Positions 52,192 to 62,447 are shown, numbered from the stretch's first letter. The stretch: 64,000 nucleotides of DNA from Solirubrobacter soli DSM 22325 (GCF_000423665.1 NZ_AUIK01000016.1:124001-188000), one strand, 5' to 3'. Translations and numbers: made by a program. Notes: generated by a model not told the origin, from the letters alone.

Positions 52192-53130
52192 TTACGGAAG
52201 ACGGCCCCGCCAGCGCAGCGACGTGAACGCGGCGCCGCCGAGGAGGAAGAGGCCGACGGCGGCAAAGCCGGCGCTGATCTCCTTCTTCTCCTTCTTGGTG
52301 CCGATCCGCGAGCCGAGCGTCTCGTAGACCTCGTCGAGCGCGTCGGAGTCCTCGGCGGTGAACGCCCGCCCACCGGACAGCGACGCGACCTGCGCGAGCG
52401 CCTCGGGGTCGGGGGCGACGTTGAGCACCTGGCCGCCCTGCTGGACGACGCCGTCGGCGGTGCCGAGCGCGACCGTGTAGATCGGGACGCCCAGCGTCTT
52501 GGCCTTCTGCGCGACGGTCGCCGGGTCCTGCCCGGTCTTGGAGGCGCCGTCGGAGAGCAGCACGATCGCCGCCGGCGGGCTCTTCTTGGCATCGCGCGTG
52601 CCGAGCGCGCTCAGCGCCGCGTCGAGCGCGTCGCCGGTCGCGGTCCCGCCGTCGGCCATGAGCGCGTTCAGCGTGGTGCGAACGGCGTCGCGGTCCTGCG
52701 TCGGACGGACCACGTTGTTCGGGCCATCGGAGTAGGAGACGAGGCCGACCTGCAGCGACTTCGGCACCTTGTTCAGGAACCGGTTCGCGGCGGCCTGGGC
52801 GGCGGCGAGGCGGGTGGGCGAGACGTCGTCGGCGTTCATCGAGCCCGACGTGTCGGTCACGAGCATCACGGACGCCTTCTCGACCGGGACCGCGATCGTC
52901 GCCTCCGGGCGGGCGAGCGCGGTGACCAGGCCGGCGAGGCTCAGCGCGAGCAGCGCGGGCGGGATGATCCGCCGCGCGCGACCCGTCTTCCCGACCACGG
53001 CGGAGAGGGTCGCCGTGGCCGGGAAGCGGATCACGTACTTGGCCGGGCGCCGCCGCGCCGCCCACAACGCCAGCAGCGCGAGCGGGATCGCGACGAGCCC
53101 GATCAGGAACAGCGGGGCCTGGAAGCTCAA
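52192..53130 (-). CDS. VWA domain membrane protein (BatA-like)
   Basis: A 312-residue protein. The N-terminal helix (LFLIGLVAIPLALLALWAAR) and a second one (IIPPALLALSLAGLVTALAR) anchor it. VMLVTDTSGSMNADDVSPTR is the MIDAS DxSxS site of a von Willebrand A domain. The C-terminal AGFAAVGLFLLGGAAFTSLR is a last helix. VWA proteins in MoxR operons act in maturation or stress complexes. The TTG start (GGAAGGAG 6 nt before) overlaps the DUF58 stop as TTGA. It is the last gene of a four-gene operon. Confidence 0.88.
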   Translation of the reverse strand: MSFQAPLFLIGLVAIPLALLALWAARRRPAKYVIRFPATATLSAVVGKTGRARRIIPPALLALSLAGLVTALARPEATIAVPVEKASVMLVTDTSGSMNADDVSPTRLAAAQAAANRFLNKVPKSLQVGLVSYSDGPNNVVRPTQDRDAVRTTLNALMADGGTATGDALDAALSALGTRDAKKSPPAAIVLLSDGASKTGQDPATVAQKAKTLGVPIYTVALGTADGVVQQGGQVLNVAPDPEALAQVASLSGGRAFTAEDSDALDEVYETLGSRIGTKKEKKEISAGFAAVGLFLLGGAAFTSLRWRGRLP

Positions 53131-54080
53131 CGGAGGCTCCTTCCGAGCGCGCGCAGCCAATCGTCGTCGGTGGCGATCTCGACGTGCCGCGCGTGCGCGC
53201 GCCGCAGGTGGGACTTGAGGGTGTCGCGCCGTGCGAGCTCGGCCGCCGCGAACCGGCGCCTCAGCTCGGCACTCGACGAGTCGGCCTCGACCCGCTTGCC
53301 GGTCTCGGGATCGACGAGCACGAGATGCCCGGCGTCGGGCAGCTCGCCCTCGCGCCGGTCGACGACCTCGACGGCGAGGACGTCGTGGCGCAGCGCGAGC
53401 GACTGGAGCGCGCGGGCCCATTCGGGCCGCGCGCCCGGCGCGCGCTCCCCACGCGCGCCGGCGCCGGCGTCCGCACCCTCGCGGAAATCAGAGACGACGA
53501 CGATCAGCCCCGGCCCGCGGGCGATGCGGCCGACGCGGCGCATGCCCTCGGCGAGCGCGTCGCCCTCCGGGACGTAGCCGTCGGGCGCCACGCCGGCGCC
53601 GAGGGCGCGACGCAGGGCGATCAGTTGGGCACGACCGCCGCGTGGGGCCAGTTGCCGCGGCTCGGGGGCGCCGCAGGTCAACAGCCCCACGCGGCCCGCG
53701 CGCCGCACGGCCAAGCGGCCGATCACGAGTGCGATGCCTTCCGCGACGTCGGACTTCAGGCGGTCGGCGGTGCCGAACGCCATCGACGCGCTGACATCGA
53801 CGAGCAACCAGGTGGTGAGGGTTCTTTCCGGGACGTAGTCACGGACGTGGGGGTGGCCCGTCCGGGCGGTGGCGGCCGCGTCGATGCGCCGGACGTCGTC
53901 GCCGACCTGGTACGGGCGGATCTGGGCGAGCTCGGTACCCGTGCCCCGGCCCGCCGCGCGCCGTTCGCCGGGCAGAGCGCCGGACGCGCGACGGGCCAGG
54001 ACGAGGTCGAGCGCCTCGACCAGCTCGCCCTGCATCGGGCCCGGGCCTTGGCGCCCGGGCGGGTCGGCGATCAGTGACAT
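53127..54080 (-). CDS. DUF58 protein (VWA-like, MoxR-associated)
   Basis: A 317-residue protein. GRGTGTELAQIRPYQVGDDV with RRIDAAATARTGHPHVRDYV is the DUF58 core, and WLLVDVSASMAFGTADRLKS is its VWA-like MIDAS (DxSxS). Arginine-rich segments follow. In MoxR operons DUF58 and VWA proteins are thought to be partners of the AAA+ ATPase, possibly for inserting metals or folding client complexes. The GTG/ATG start overlaps nothing; its stop overlaps the VWA start. Confidence 0.88.
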   Translation of the reverse strand: MSLIADPPGRQGPGPMQGELVEALDLVLARRASGALPGERRAAGRGTGTELAQIRPYQVGDDVRRIDAAATARTGHPHVRDYVPERTLTTWLLVDVSASMAFGTADRLKSDVAEGIALVIGRLAVRRAGRVGLLTCGAPEPRQLAPRGGRAQLIALRRALGAGVAPDGYVPEGDALAEGMRRVGRIARGPGLIVVVSDFREGADAGAGARGERAPGARPEWARALQSLALRHDVLAVEVVDRREGELPDAGHLVLVDPETGKRVEADSSSAELRRRFAAAELARRDTLKSHLRRAHARHVEIATDDDWLRALGRSLR

Positions 54081-55090
<1,010 letters not shown>

Positions 55091-55091
<1 letters not shown>

Positions 55092-55348
55092 CAGAGCGTC
55101 GTGCCGGAGTTGTCGGGCGCGGTCGAGGGCGCGCTGGAGGAGCCCCCGCCGCCGTTGCCGTCGTGCTCCGGGCAGTCACCGCGGCCGCCACGGCCGCCGT
55201 CGTTGTCCGGGGCCGACTGGTCCGGCGTGGGCGTGGCCGACTGGACGGGCGTGTTCGGCGTGCTCGGCGCGTCCGTGGCTGCGAACGCCGCGGGCACGCC
55301 GATGGCGAGGGCGCCGCCGGCGGCGGCGAGGGCGAGGTACTTCTTCAT
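55091..55348 (-). CDS. Small secreted Gly/Ser/Asp-rich protein
   Basis: An 85-residue exported protein. MKKYLALAAAGGALAIGVPA is a Sec signal with AFA cleavage. The mature 60 residues are low-complexity Pro/Thr/Ser, then NDGGRGGRGDCPEHDGNGGGG and a Ser/Thr tail with one Cys. It has no fold-like sequence. It heads the MoxR operon with a 1-base overlap (TGATG). A role as a surface or secreted linker is unknown; similar leading genes near MoxR operons were not identified. Confidence 0.7.
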
Positions 55349-55432
55349 GGCGACGAGCGTGCCGCCGGATTCGTCAGATCCGCATAAACAGCGTTGAGGG
55401 AGCCTTGAAGAGTCGTTCCTACGTTTCCTCTC

Positions 55433-56086
55433 ATGCGCATCCTGGTCGCAGAGGACGAACCCCGTATCGCCGCCGCCGTCGCGCGCGGGCTGCGGCGCGA
55501 GGGCATGGCGGTCGACATCGCCCCCGACGGTGCCGCGGCGCTCTACAAGGCCCGTATCAACCCCTACGACGTGATCGTCCTCGACCGCGACCTGCCCGAG
55601 GTCCACGGCGACGACGTCTGCCGCACGCTCACCGCCGAGCAGCCGCGGACGAAGGTGCTGATGCTCACCGCGGCACGATCCACCGACGAGCTCGTCGCCG
55701 GCCTGTCGCTCGGCGCCGACGACTACCTGACCAAGCCGTTCCGCTTCGCCGAGCTGGTCGCGCGGCTGCGCGCCCTGGGCCGCCGGACGGGCGACGCGCG
55801 CCCGCCGGTGCTCGAGGCCGGCGACGTCGTCCTCGACCCCGCGAAACGCACCGCCACACGCGCAGGTCTCGACCTCGACCTGACGTTGAAGGAGTTCGCC
55901 GTCCTGCAGGCGCTGCTCGAGGCCCAGGGCGCCGTCGTGACGCCCGAGGAGCTGCTCGAGCGCGCGTGGGACGAGCAGCTCGACCCATTGAGCAACACCG
56001 TCCGCATGACGGTGATGACGCTGCGCCGCAAGCTCGGCGACCCGCCGATCATCCAGACGGTCCGCGGGAGCGGCTACCGCGTGTGA
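55433..56086 (+). CDS. OmpR/PhoB-family response regulator
   Basis: A 217-residue regulator. ILVAEDEPRIAAAVARGLRR is the receiver start, Asp51 in VIVLDRDLPE the phospho-acceptor and DDYLTKPFRFAELVARLRAL the switch Lys. LDLDLTLKEFAVLQALLEAQ with VTPEELLERAWDEQLDPLSN and TVRGSGYRV is the winged HTH. The kinase gene follows with a GTGA overlap, so both are translated together. The divergent MoxR operon begins 84 bp away and may be a target. The signal is unknown. Confidence 0.93.
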   Translation: MRILVAEDEPRIAAAVARGLRREGMAVDIAPDGAAALYKARINPYDVIVLDRDLPEVHGDDVCRTLTAEQPRTKVLMLTAARSTDELVAGLSLGADDYLTKPFRFAELVARLRALGRRTGDARPPVLEAGDVVLDPAKRTATRAGLDLDLTLKEFAVLQALLEAQGAVVTPEELLERAWDEQLDPLSNTVRMTVMTLRRKLGDPPIIQTVRGSGYRV

Positions 56087-56988
56087 TCCCGAACCTTCGC
56101 GTCCGCCTCACCGCGATCTACGGCGGCATCTTCGTCGTCTTCGTCGCGGTCCTGCTCTCGATCTCCTATTGGCTCATGGCACGCCACCTCGACCGCACGC
56201 TCGGCGTCGAGGGGGCGGCGACGGCGCTCGAGCAGCTGCGGCTCCAGTACCTCATGGCGCTGGCGGGCGCATCGCTGGTGGCCACGGCCCTCGGCTGGGC
56301 CCTTGCCGGCCGCGAGCTGGCCTCGATGCAGGCGGCGTTCGACGCGCGCGAGCGGTTCGTCGCCAACGCCTCGCATGAGCTGCGCTCGCCGCTGACCGTC
56401 ATCCGCACCGAGGCGGACGTCACGCTCGCCGACCCCGACGCCACCGTCGAGGAGCTGCGATCGATGGGGTACGAGGTGCTGGGCGCCGCGGACGAGATGG
56501 AGGCGCTGCTCGACGGGCTGATGGTGCTCGCGCGGTCCGGCCGCGAATTGCCCAACCGCGAGTACGTCGACCTGGCCGCGGCGACCCACGCAGCGGCGCG
56601 TCGCGTGCGCGCCGGGGGCGTGCGCGTCCGGCTGGAGCTCGCCCCGGCGGGCGTCAGCGGCGAGCGACGCCTGCTCGAGCGCCTCGCGGGCAACCTGATC
56701 GAGAACGGCGTCCGCTACAACGCGCCCGGCGGCTTCGTCGCGGTGCGCACGTCCGCGGTCGAGGGCGGCGCGGTGCTGGACGTCGTCAACTCCGGCCCGG
56801 TGATCGACCCCGTGCTCGCCGCCCGGCTCGTCGAGCCGTTCGAGCGCGGCGGGCGGACAGGGCGTGGCGGCGCCGGCCTCGGGCTCTCGATCGTGCGCTC
56901 GGTCGCCGAGGCCCACGGCGGGCGGCTCGCTCTGACCCCGCGCGCCGAAGGCGGCCTCGCGGTGCGCGTCACGCTCCCGTCAGCTTGA
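56083..56988 (+). CDS. Sensor histidine kinase (HisKA, paired with OmpR-type regulator)
   Basis: A 301-residue membrane kinase. Two transmembrane helices (LTAIYGGIFVVFVAVLLSIS, YLMALAGASLVATALGWALA) frame a short loop. RFVANASHELRSPLTVIRTE is the HisKA phospho-acceptor box, NLIENGVRYNAPGGFVAVRT the N box and GGAGLGLSIVRSVAEAHGG the G2 box. The short extracytoplasmic loop suggests sensing of membrane or envelope state. It is coupled to the response regulator by GTGA. Its end overlaps the GNAT gene by 20 bp. Confidence 0.92.
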   Translation: MIPNLRVRLTAIYGGIFVVFVAVLLSISYWLMARHLDRTLGVEGAATALEQLRLQYLMALAGASLVATALGWALAGRELASMQAAFDARERFVANASHELRSPLTVIRTEADVTLADPDATVEELRSMGYEVLGAADEMEALLDGLMVLARSGRELPNREYVDLAAATHAAARRVRAGGVRVRLELAPAGVSGERRLLERLAGNLIENGVRYNAPGGFVAVRTSAVEGGAVLDVVNSGPVIDPVLAARLVEPFERGGRTGRGGAGLGLSIVRSVAEAHGGRLALTPRAEGGLAVRVTLPSA

Positions 56989-57394
56989 GATAGATCAACG
57001 TGTGCCCGGGGACGGGCTCGCGGTGGGTCTCCTCGAAGCCGTGACGGCGGTACAGGCGCAGGTTCGCCTCGCTGCGGTCGCCGGTGAACAGCCACGTGCC
57101 GCCGCGCGCCATCGCCGCCTCGAGCAGCCGCGTTCCCAGCCCTTCGTGCTGGCGGTCGGGAGCGACCGCCAGCCGCGCGATCTCCCCGTCGGGCTTGATC
57201 CGCACGGTCCCGATGAGGCGGCCCGCGTCGCGGATGCCGAGCACGAGCACGTCGCCGGCGAGCACCGCGCGCACCTCGTCGAGCGTCTCGAACAGGGGTG
57301 GCAGGAACTGGTCGTAGAGCATCGCCTCGCCGACGTACGCCGCCCGCTGGATGGTCAGCACCTCGCCGGCGTCGTCCGCCGTCAGGACCTCCAC
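56969..57394 (-). CDS. GNAT-family N-acetyltransferase
   Basis: A 141-residue acetyltransferase. IARLAVAPDRQHEGLGTRLL is motif A (the Q-H-E-G-L-G acetyl-CoA loop) and NLRLYRRHGFEETHREPVPG is motif B. It is a standalone enzyme of unknown substrate. The GTG at 57394 is chosen because it lies inside the methyltransferase end (13-bp overlap) and gives a normal GNAT length. The frame extends further upstream. The methyltransferase is upstream on the same strand and probably co-transcribed. Confidence 0.85.
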   Translation of the reverse strand: MEVLTADDAGEVLTIQRAAYVGEAMLYDQFLPPLFETLDEVRAVLAGDVLVLGIRDAGRLIGTVRIKPDGEIARLAVAPDRQHEGLGTRLLEAAMARGGTWLFTGDRSEANLRLYRRHGFEETHREPVPGHTLIYLKLTGA

Positions 57395-58140
57395 GCCGCC
57401 ACCCAGATCTCCTCGACGGGCCACCGATGCGCCCACTCGGGCGTCACCCACTCGTACTTCGTCTGCTGCGCGTCGTCAGGCGCGTAGAGCTCGTGCAGCG
57501 CGGTCACCGTGAACCCATGACGGGCGAGGGCGGCGATCCATTCCCCGTGGGCGAGGTGGAACTCGACGCCGTCCTCGTCGGGATAGGTGACGACCTTCAG
57601 CCCCCGCTGGTCGCGCACGAGCCGGTCCGACGCCGCGCCCACGTCGGGAGCGCACAGGGTGACCATGAGCGAGTTCGTCAGGAAGACGAGGTCGCCGCCG
57701 GGCCGGACCAGCCGCGCGGCTTCGGACAGCCAGGCGTCGGGCTCGCACCACAGGCACGCCCCATATTCGCTGATGATGACGTCGGCGCAGTCGCCGGGCA
57801 GCGGCACGTCCTCGGCGCTCGCGTGGTGCAGCGGGAACCGCAGATCGTGCTGCTCCTGCATCTTGCGCGCCGTGGCCAGCTGGTTCTCGGAGACGTCGAT
57901 CCCGACCGGCCGCCCGCCCCGCCGCGCGACCCACGACGACACGTACCCGGTCCCGCACCCGAGCTCGACGACGTCCCTGCCGTCGACCTCGGGGAACGCC
58001 CCGACCTCCGCGTCCGGAACGCTCCAGATCCCCCAGTTGGGCTCGTCGGTCGCCCACTGGCGAGCCGCGAGCTCGATGTCACCCGCGGCGTTGGTGTTCC
58101 ACATCTCGCGGTTCGCGCGAGCGTGCTCGGACAGGTCCAT
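57382..58140 (-). CDS. Class I SAM-dependent methyltransferase
   Basis: A 252-residue methyltransferase. VVELGCGTGYVSSWVARRGG is motif I and VGIDVSENQLATARKMQEQH motif II. SEYGACLWCEPDAWLSEAAR and LVRPGGDLVFLTNSLMVTLC cover motifs III and IV. The C-terminal part (YELVTPEW-like EWVTPEWAHRWPVEEIWVAA) matches the cyanobacterial and actinobacterial class I group. The acceptor is unknown. It is divergent from the LVIVD gene; the gap holds the -35/-10 for that gene. Confidence 0.88.
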   Translation of the reverse strand: MDLSEHARANREMWNTNAAGDIELAARQWATDEPNWGIWSVPDAEVGAFPEVDGRDVVELGCGTGYVSSWVARRGGRPVGIDVSENQLATARKMQEQHDLRFPLHHASAEDVPLPGDCADVIISEYGACLWCEPDAWLSEAARLVRPGGDLVFLTNSLMVTLCAPDVGAASDRLVRDQRGLKVVTYPDEDGVEFHLAHGEWIAALARHGFTVTALHELYAPDDAQQTKYEWVTPEWAHRWPVEEIWVAAWRS

Positions 58141-58162
58141 CGGGGAAGGATGTCACTCACGT

Positions 58163-58189
58163 TTGACACACCCCCGTCTCATGTAGCGT
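58163..58189 (+). promoter_or_regulatory. Promoter for the LVIVD-repeat protein
   Basis: TTGACA (58163-58168) and TAGCGT (58184-58189) are spaced 15 bp apart. They lie 25-51 bp upstream of ATG 58214, leaving a short leader with GGAGGG before the start. This is the best sigma-70-like promoter in the window. Confidence 0.5.
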
Positions 58190-58213
58190 GGCCCCCGGAT
58201 CGCAATCGGAGGG

Positions 58214-59920
58214 ATGGGGGTCAACGTGCGGCGAACGCTGCTCAGCTTGCTGGTGCCCGCTGCGCTCTGCGCGGCGCCGGCCATGACGATGGCGGCGACG
58301 TCACCGCCACAGGACCGCGACTGGTGCGGGCAGGTGCCACCGACCTCGAGCTGGTCGGTCAAGAACGTCGACGTGCTCTGCCGTGTGGACACCGTTCGGC
58401 ACACGTGGAACGCCGACGGGACGCTCGCGACCGACCCGGCGACGCCGTCGGGCTATCGCGAGACGCTCACGCAGGCGATCTCGATCAACTTCATCGACTA
58501 CGGCAACCCGCGGCCCGGTCAGCCCGCCGCCGCGGCGACCCGCGATGTCATGTTCGTCGCCGGCCGCTTCGGCCTGAAGTCCTTTGACATCACCGACCCG
58601 AAGCATCCGAAGCTGCTCGACTGGCTCGGGGACGGCGTCGACGACCCGTACCTCGAGGACGGCAACCCGGGCAACGGCACACAGGCGCCGCGCAAGGGCA
58701 CGCTCGACGACATGTGGGAGAACGAGGACATGGACGTCGACGCCGACCGGAAGCTCGTCTTCCTGTCGCGCGATCCGCGCGCCTACGGCGGCAGCACCGG
58801 CAATCCGGCGTCGCGGTCGGGCATCTACGTGATCGATGTCCGTCATCCCGAGAAGCTCGACCCGATCAGCTTCGCGGAGACGCCCACAGGCCACACGACC
58901 ACCTGCGTGAACGACTGCAAGTGGGTGTGGACCGGCGGCCCCGCGCCGAACACCGACCAGCAGGCGCTGGGCTGGGCGGGCCGGCCGATCTTCGTCACCG
59001 ACATGCGCGACCCGCGCAATCCGAAGGTCAACCCGGTGCCGGTCGACACCGCCCGCAACGACGGCGTGACCGACTATGCCCACGACGTCCAGGTCGACGA
59101 CTCGGGCGTGGCGTGGGTCTCCGGCCGCGGCGGCGTGCGCGGCTACTGGACCAAGGGCCGCCACTTCGATCCCGTCCAGGGCGTTCACCGCGTCGCCACC
59201 GCGGACGACCCGGTGCCCTACGCGGGCGGCGGCATCCAGGAGGGCGTGTTCCCGGTCCGCAGCTCGTCGCGGTTCATCCACAACTCCGAGCGGCCGTCCG
59301 GCGCCGACGCGCCCGACGCGAAGTACGGCGACCTGATCTTCTCCACCGAGGAGGAGTTCGCGGGCGGCGCGTTCCCGAACGGCTGCGCCAACGACGGGCC
59401 GCTGTTCATCTCCTCGCTCGAGGGCAGCTACGGCGGCGAGGCCTGGCGCTCCACGCCGACCAGCAGGTTCCGGCTCAAGCCGGTCGCCACCTGGCATCCG
59501 TTCGGCAAGGAGGGCTCATCCACCTCGACGGACTGCTCCGCCCACTACTTCGAGATCAAGGACCGGATCCTCTCGATGTCGTTCTACAGCCAGGGCTCGC
59601 GGTTCCTGGACATCAGCGATCCGACGAACCCGACCGAGGTCGCGTACTTCCGCCCCGGCACCGGCACGTGGGCGACGTATCCGCACAAGGGCCTCTACTA
59701 CTCCGCCGACCGCAACGGCGTCTACATCCTCAAGCTCAACGTCAAAGCGGGTCAGCTGAGCAAGTCCGTCGACACCAGCCAGCTGCGGGCGGCGGTGGCC
59801 GCCGACGCCGATAGCCCGGTCTCGCGGGTCACGTTCGCGGCGCCCGACGCCGCCGAGGAGGCCAGCGCGGCGCTCCAGCGGCCGGTCGGCGGCGTCTGCA
59901 GCCTGCCGCTGTACGAGTAG
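58214..59920 (+). CDS. Secreted LVIVD-repeat beta-propeller protein
   Basis: A 568-residue exported protein. RRTLLSLLVPAALCAAPAMT is a Sec signal. Propeller blades of the LVIVD type recur: VMFVAGRFGLKSFDITDPKH, SGIYVIDVRHPEKLDPISFA, IFVTDMRDPRNPKV, SRFLDISDPTNPTEVAYFRP and LYYSADRNGVYILKLN. The repeated D-I-T/S-D-P core is diagnostic. Several cysteines suggest disulfides. Ligand or partner is unknown. A TTGACA/TAGCGT promoter and GGAGGG Shine-Dalgarno lie directly upstream. Confidence 0.88.
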   Translation: MGVNVRRTLLSLLVPAALCAAPAMTMAATSPPQDRDWCGQVPPTSSWSVKNVDVLCRVDTVRHTWNADGTLATDPATPSGYRETLTQAISINFIDYGNPRPGQPAAAATRDVMFVAGRFGLKSFDITDPKHPKLLDWLGDGVDDPYLEDGNPGNGTQAPRKGTLDDMWENEDMDVDADRKLVFLSRDPRAYGGSTGNPASRSGIYVIDVRHPEKLDPISFAETPTGHTTTCVNDCKWVWTGGPAPNTDQQALGWAGRPIFVTDMRDPRNPKVNPVPVDTARNDGVTDYAHDVQVDDSGVAWVSGRGGVRGYWTKGRHFDPVQGVHRVATADDPVPYAGGGIQEGVFPVRSSSRFIHNSERPSGADAPDAKYGDLIFSTEEEFAGGAFPNGCANDGPLFISSLEGSYGGEAWRSTPTSRFRLKPVATWHPFGKEGSSTSTDCSAHYFEIKDRILSMSFYSQGSRFLDISDPTNPTEVAYFRPGTGTWATYPHKGLYYSADRNGVYILKLNVKAGQLSKSVDTSQLRAAVAADADSPVSRVTFAAPDAAEEASAALQRPVGGVCSLPLYE

Positions 59921-59957
59921 GGACACCACTCGGGGCGCCGGCTCCCGTGCCGGCGCC

Positions 59958-60992
59958 CTAGCGGGTGAGGACGGCGGACGCCCCCGCAGGGCCGCTCGCC
60001 CAGCACGTCTGCGGCACGCAGTCGACAGCGTCGTAGGCGGCGGTGTCGAACGGCTTCCACGAGCGGCCGCCGTCGAAGGTGATGTCAGACCCGGTCGGGC
60101 CGACCGCGATCAGGGTCGCGGGCGAGAACGCGACCCAGTCGACGCCGGAGCGATAGCCGGTGAGGTCGCCGCCCTGCGTCCAGGTGGTGCCGCCGTCGCG
60201 CGAGAAGCCGGAGGCTTTGGATCCGTTCGTCGGCGCGGTGAAGTCGCCGCCGACCATCACGCCCTCACGCGGGTTGCGGAACGCGAGCGAGAACACGCCG
60301 CCCGCCGGAGCGGCGGGGATCGGCGCGGCCGACACGGTCCACGTGACGCCGCCGTCGCGCGAGTGGAAGACGCGCGAGGCGCCGCCGCCGGTGGCGAACC
60401 AGGCGTCGCGGCCCCTCGTCACCAGGCACGTCCCGGACGCCGCGAACGCGAACTCGCCGTCCGCCGCCGCCGGCATGCCCGCGTTCGGGAGCACGTGCCA
60501 CGTGCGGCCCCGGTCGTCGGTGGCGGCGATCCGGAACTTCCCGCCCACCGGGTCGCTCAGCGCCAACCCGCGCTTGCCGCCCGCGTAGAAGTCCATGCAG
60601 TCGTAGAACGCGGCGGGGTCGTCATTGACGAACGCGGTCGTCCAGGTGCGGCCGCCGTCGAAGGTCGTGTAGATGCGCGAGGCGTCGCCCTCGCCGATCG
60701 CCAGCACGCTCGCGCGCCAGGCGTCCTGCGCCTCGACGTCGCGGAACTGCAGCGCTCCGGCCCCTGGCGGCGACACGTTCTGCCACGTGCGCCCGCCGTC
60801 GACCGTGCGCAGCACCTCACCGGCCGTGCCGGCCAGCCAGACCACCCGCGGGCCGACGGCGTCGAGCCCGCGATGCTGCTGCGTCGATCCGGTCGCCACC
60901 GGCGCCCACTTCGGCAGCCGCGGCGGGTGCGCGCTCGCGGCCGACGGCACGACCAACGCGACCAGCACCAACAGCACACCCAACCGACCCAC
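59958..60992 (-). CDS. Secreted BNR/Ycf48-like beta-propeller protein
   Basis: A 344-residue exported protein. LGVLLVLVALVVPSAASA is a Sec signal. The repeats are DGGRTW Asp-boxes: TVDGGRTWQNVS, TFDGGRTWTTAF, DDRGRTWHVLP, SRDGGVTWTVSA, SRDGGTTWTQGG and FDGGRSWKPF. Six Asp-box blades indicate a sialidase/Ycf48-like propeller. No catalytic set of true sialidases is clear, so a binding role is as likely. The GTG start at 60992 has no strong Shine-Dalgarno. It lies 58 bp from the BrkB-family gene. Confidence 0.85.
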   Translation of the reverse strand: MGRLGVLLVLVALVVPSAASAHPPRLPKWAPVATGSTQQHRGLDAVGPRVVWLAGTAGEVLRTVDGGRTWQNVSPPGAGALQFRDVEAQDAWRASVLAIGEGDASRIYTTFDGGRTWTTAFVNDDPAAFYDCMDFYAGGKRGLALSDPVGGKFRIAATDDRGRTWHVLPNAGMPAAADGEFAFAASGTCLVTRGRDAWFATGGGASRVFHSRDGGVTWTVSAAPIPAAPAGGVFSLAFRNPREGVMVGGDFTAPTNGSKASGFSRDGGTTWTQGGDLTGYRSGVDWVAFSPATLIAVGPTGSDITFDGGRSWKPFDTAAYDAVDCVPQTCWASGPAGASAVLTR

Positions 60993-61050
60993 GGCAGCCT
61001 GCGTGCCCGCGCGCGCCCGCTCCTAAACGGGAACGCGAGCGAGCGCTCGG

Positions 61051-62061
61051 CTAGCGGTCCGGCTCTCCCGCCGACTCCGGCACGGGCGGCTCGAAGCCCA
61101 CGTCGATGACCTCGAAGCCCTTGTGCTGCTCGCTGCCCGCGTAGGCCGCGTAGGCACGCTCGTCGGCGGCGGTCAGACGCACGTCGTCGGTGAACGGCGT
61201 CAGCAGCGCGCGCGGCCACAGGCGTCGCTGGGCGACGACGTTGACCTCGGCGGCGAGCACGGTGACCAGCGAGAGCACGTAGATCCACGCGATCAGGCCG
61301 AGGACGAGACCGAACACGCCATAGGCCTCGTTCGTACCGCGCAGCATGTGGGTCACCAGGTAGGTGCCGAGGATCTGCACGAGCTGCCAGCCGACACCGG
61401 CCACGACGGCGCCGACGCGCAGGTCGCGCGTGGGCACCTCGCGCGCCGTGAGCACGCGGAAGACGAGCATGAACTGGCCGATGTTGGCCACCAGGGCCAG
61501 CAGGATCACGACGATCGGCACGGCGCCGCCGATGTCGGCGCCGTAGGTGCCGGCACCGGTCGTCAGGCCCGCGAGCGCGGTGGTGACCAGGAGCCCGGCG
61601 CCCAGGACGGGCAGCAGGAGCAGGCTGCGCAGTCGGGCGGTGACCGGGTTCGGGCGCCGGTTGCGCGGGACCGCCCATGCGCGGTTGAAGGCGTTCTGGA
61701 CCGCGCCGGCGACGCCCAAGCAGCCGTAGATCGTCAGCAGGACGCCGACGACGAGACCGGCACCGCTGCCCGACAGCGCGCGGACGTTGTCCCGCAACTG
61801 GCTGCCGATCACCGGGAACTGGGCGAGCGCGGAGTCCAGGAGGTCGGCCTGCAGCTTCGGATCGCCCTCGAGCACGAAGCCGAGGATGGTGACGAGCAAC
61901 AGCAGCAGCGGGAACAGCGACAGGAACCCGTAGTAGGCGATCAGCGCCGCGAGGTACGAGCCCTGGTCGTCGGCGAACTTGTAGATGACCGCGAGCGGAA
62001 AGCCGAGCCAGCGCCGTTTGCGCTGGTAGCCGTCCAGCGCCTCGACGAGCCGGCCGGCCAC
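61051..62061 (-). CDS. YihY/BrkB-family membrane protein
   Basis: A 336-residue membrane protein with six helices. AALIAYYGFLSLFPLLLLLV is the opening of the YihY/BrkB family, and GVLLTIYGCLGVAGAVQNAF, LLLLPVLGAGLLVTTALAGL, AVPIVVILLALVANIGQFML and VFGLVLGLIAWIYVLSLVTV follow. VLAAEVNVVAQRRLWPRALL ends the fold. Formerly called ribonuclease BN, the family is now seen as a membrane transporter or envelope factor. The GTG start overlaps the upstream gene stop by one base (TAGTG), so the two are coupled. Confidence 0.88.
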   Translation of the reverse strand: MAGRLVEALDGYQRKRRWLGFPLAVIYKFADDQGSYLAALIAYYGFLSLFPLLLLLVTILGFVLEGDPKLQADLLDSALAQFPVIGSQLRDNVRALSGSGAGLVVGVLLTIYGCLGVAGAVQNAFNRAWAVPRNRRPNPVTARLRSLLLLPVLGAGLLVTTALAGLTTGAGTYGADIGGAVPIVVILLALVANIGQFMLVFRVLTAREVPTRDLRVGAVVAGVGWQLVQILGTYLVTHMLRGTNEAYGVFGLVLGLIAWIYVLSLVTVLAAEVNVVAQRRLWPRALLTPFTDDVRLTAADERAYAAYAGSEQHKGFEVIDVGFEPPVPESAGEPDR

Positions 62062-62447
62062 TACAACCGGCGCGAGGACCAGAGCACGGCGGCCAGCGCG
62101 AGCGACACGATCGACGTCGCCAGGCCGATCAGCCACCCGGCCGAGCCTTGCGAGCTCATGATCGCGGCGACGACGACGGCGATCCCGACGATGCCGGCCG
62201 TGGCCACGACGCGCATCAGCGGTGCCTCGAGCGGCAGCCGCTTGCGGCGATTGGGGATCATCACGCCGGACGGCTCCGCGTGCGGTTCGCGGCGTTCTTC
62301 ACGCGCCTGGCGGCGCGCTTCGCGCTCAGCGCCCGGATCGCTGCGCCGCGGCGGGGCGGGCGGCGCGTCGTGCTCGACACGCGCGGGTTCGGGGATGACG
62401 CCCGGGATCGGCGAGCGGGACGCTTCATCGGGGAGCTTGGTCGACAT
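62061..62447 (-). CDS. Small two-helix membrane protein, hypothetical
   Basis: A 128-residue protein. The first 75 residues are a polar, Pro- and Arg-rich tail (EHDAPPAPPRRSDPGAEREA). Two membrane segments follow: VVATAGIVGIAVVVAAIMSS and LIGLATSIVSLALAAVLWSS. No family was recognised. Its stop overlaps the BrkB-family start, so it likely works with or regulates that protein. A 148-bp gap separates it from the isomerase gene upstream; nothing else clear is visible there. Confidence 0.6.
   Translation of the reverse strand: MSTKLPDEASRSPIPGVIPEPARVEHDAPPAPPRRSDPGAEREARRQAREERREPHAEPSGVMIPNRRKRLPLEAPLMRVVATAGIVGIAVVVAAIMSSQGSAGWLIGLATSIVSLALAAVLWSSRRL

Noticed and set aside
61040..61049. CGAGCGCTCG palindrome as terminator
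   Set aside because: Only ten bases, no loop and no T-run; expected by chance at this GC content.
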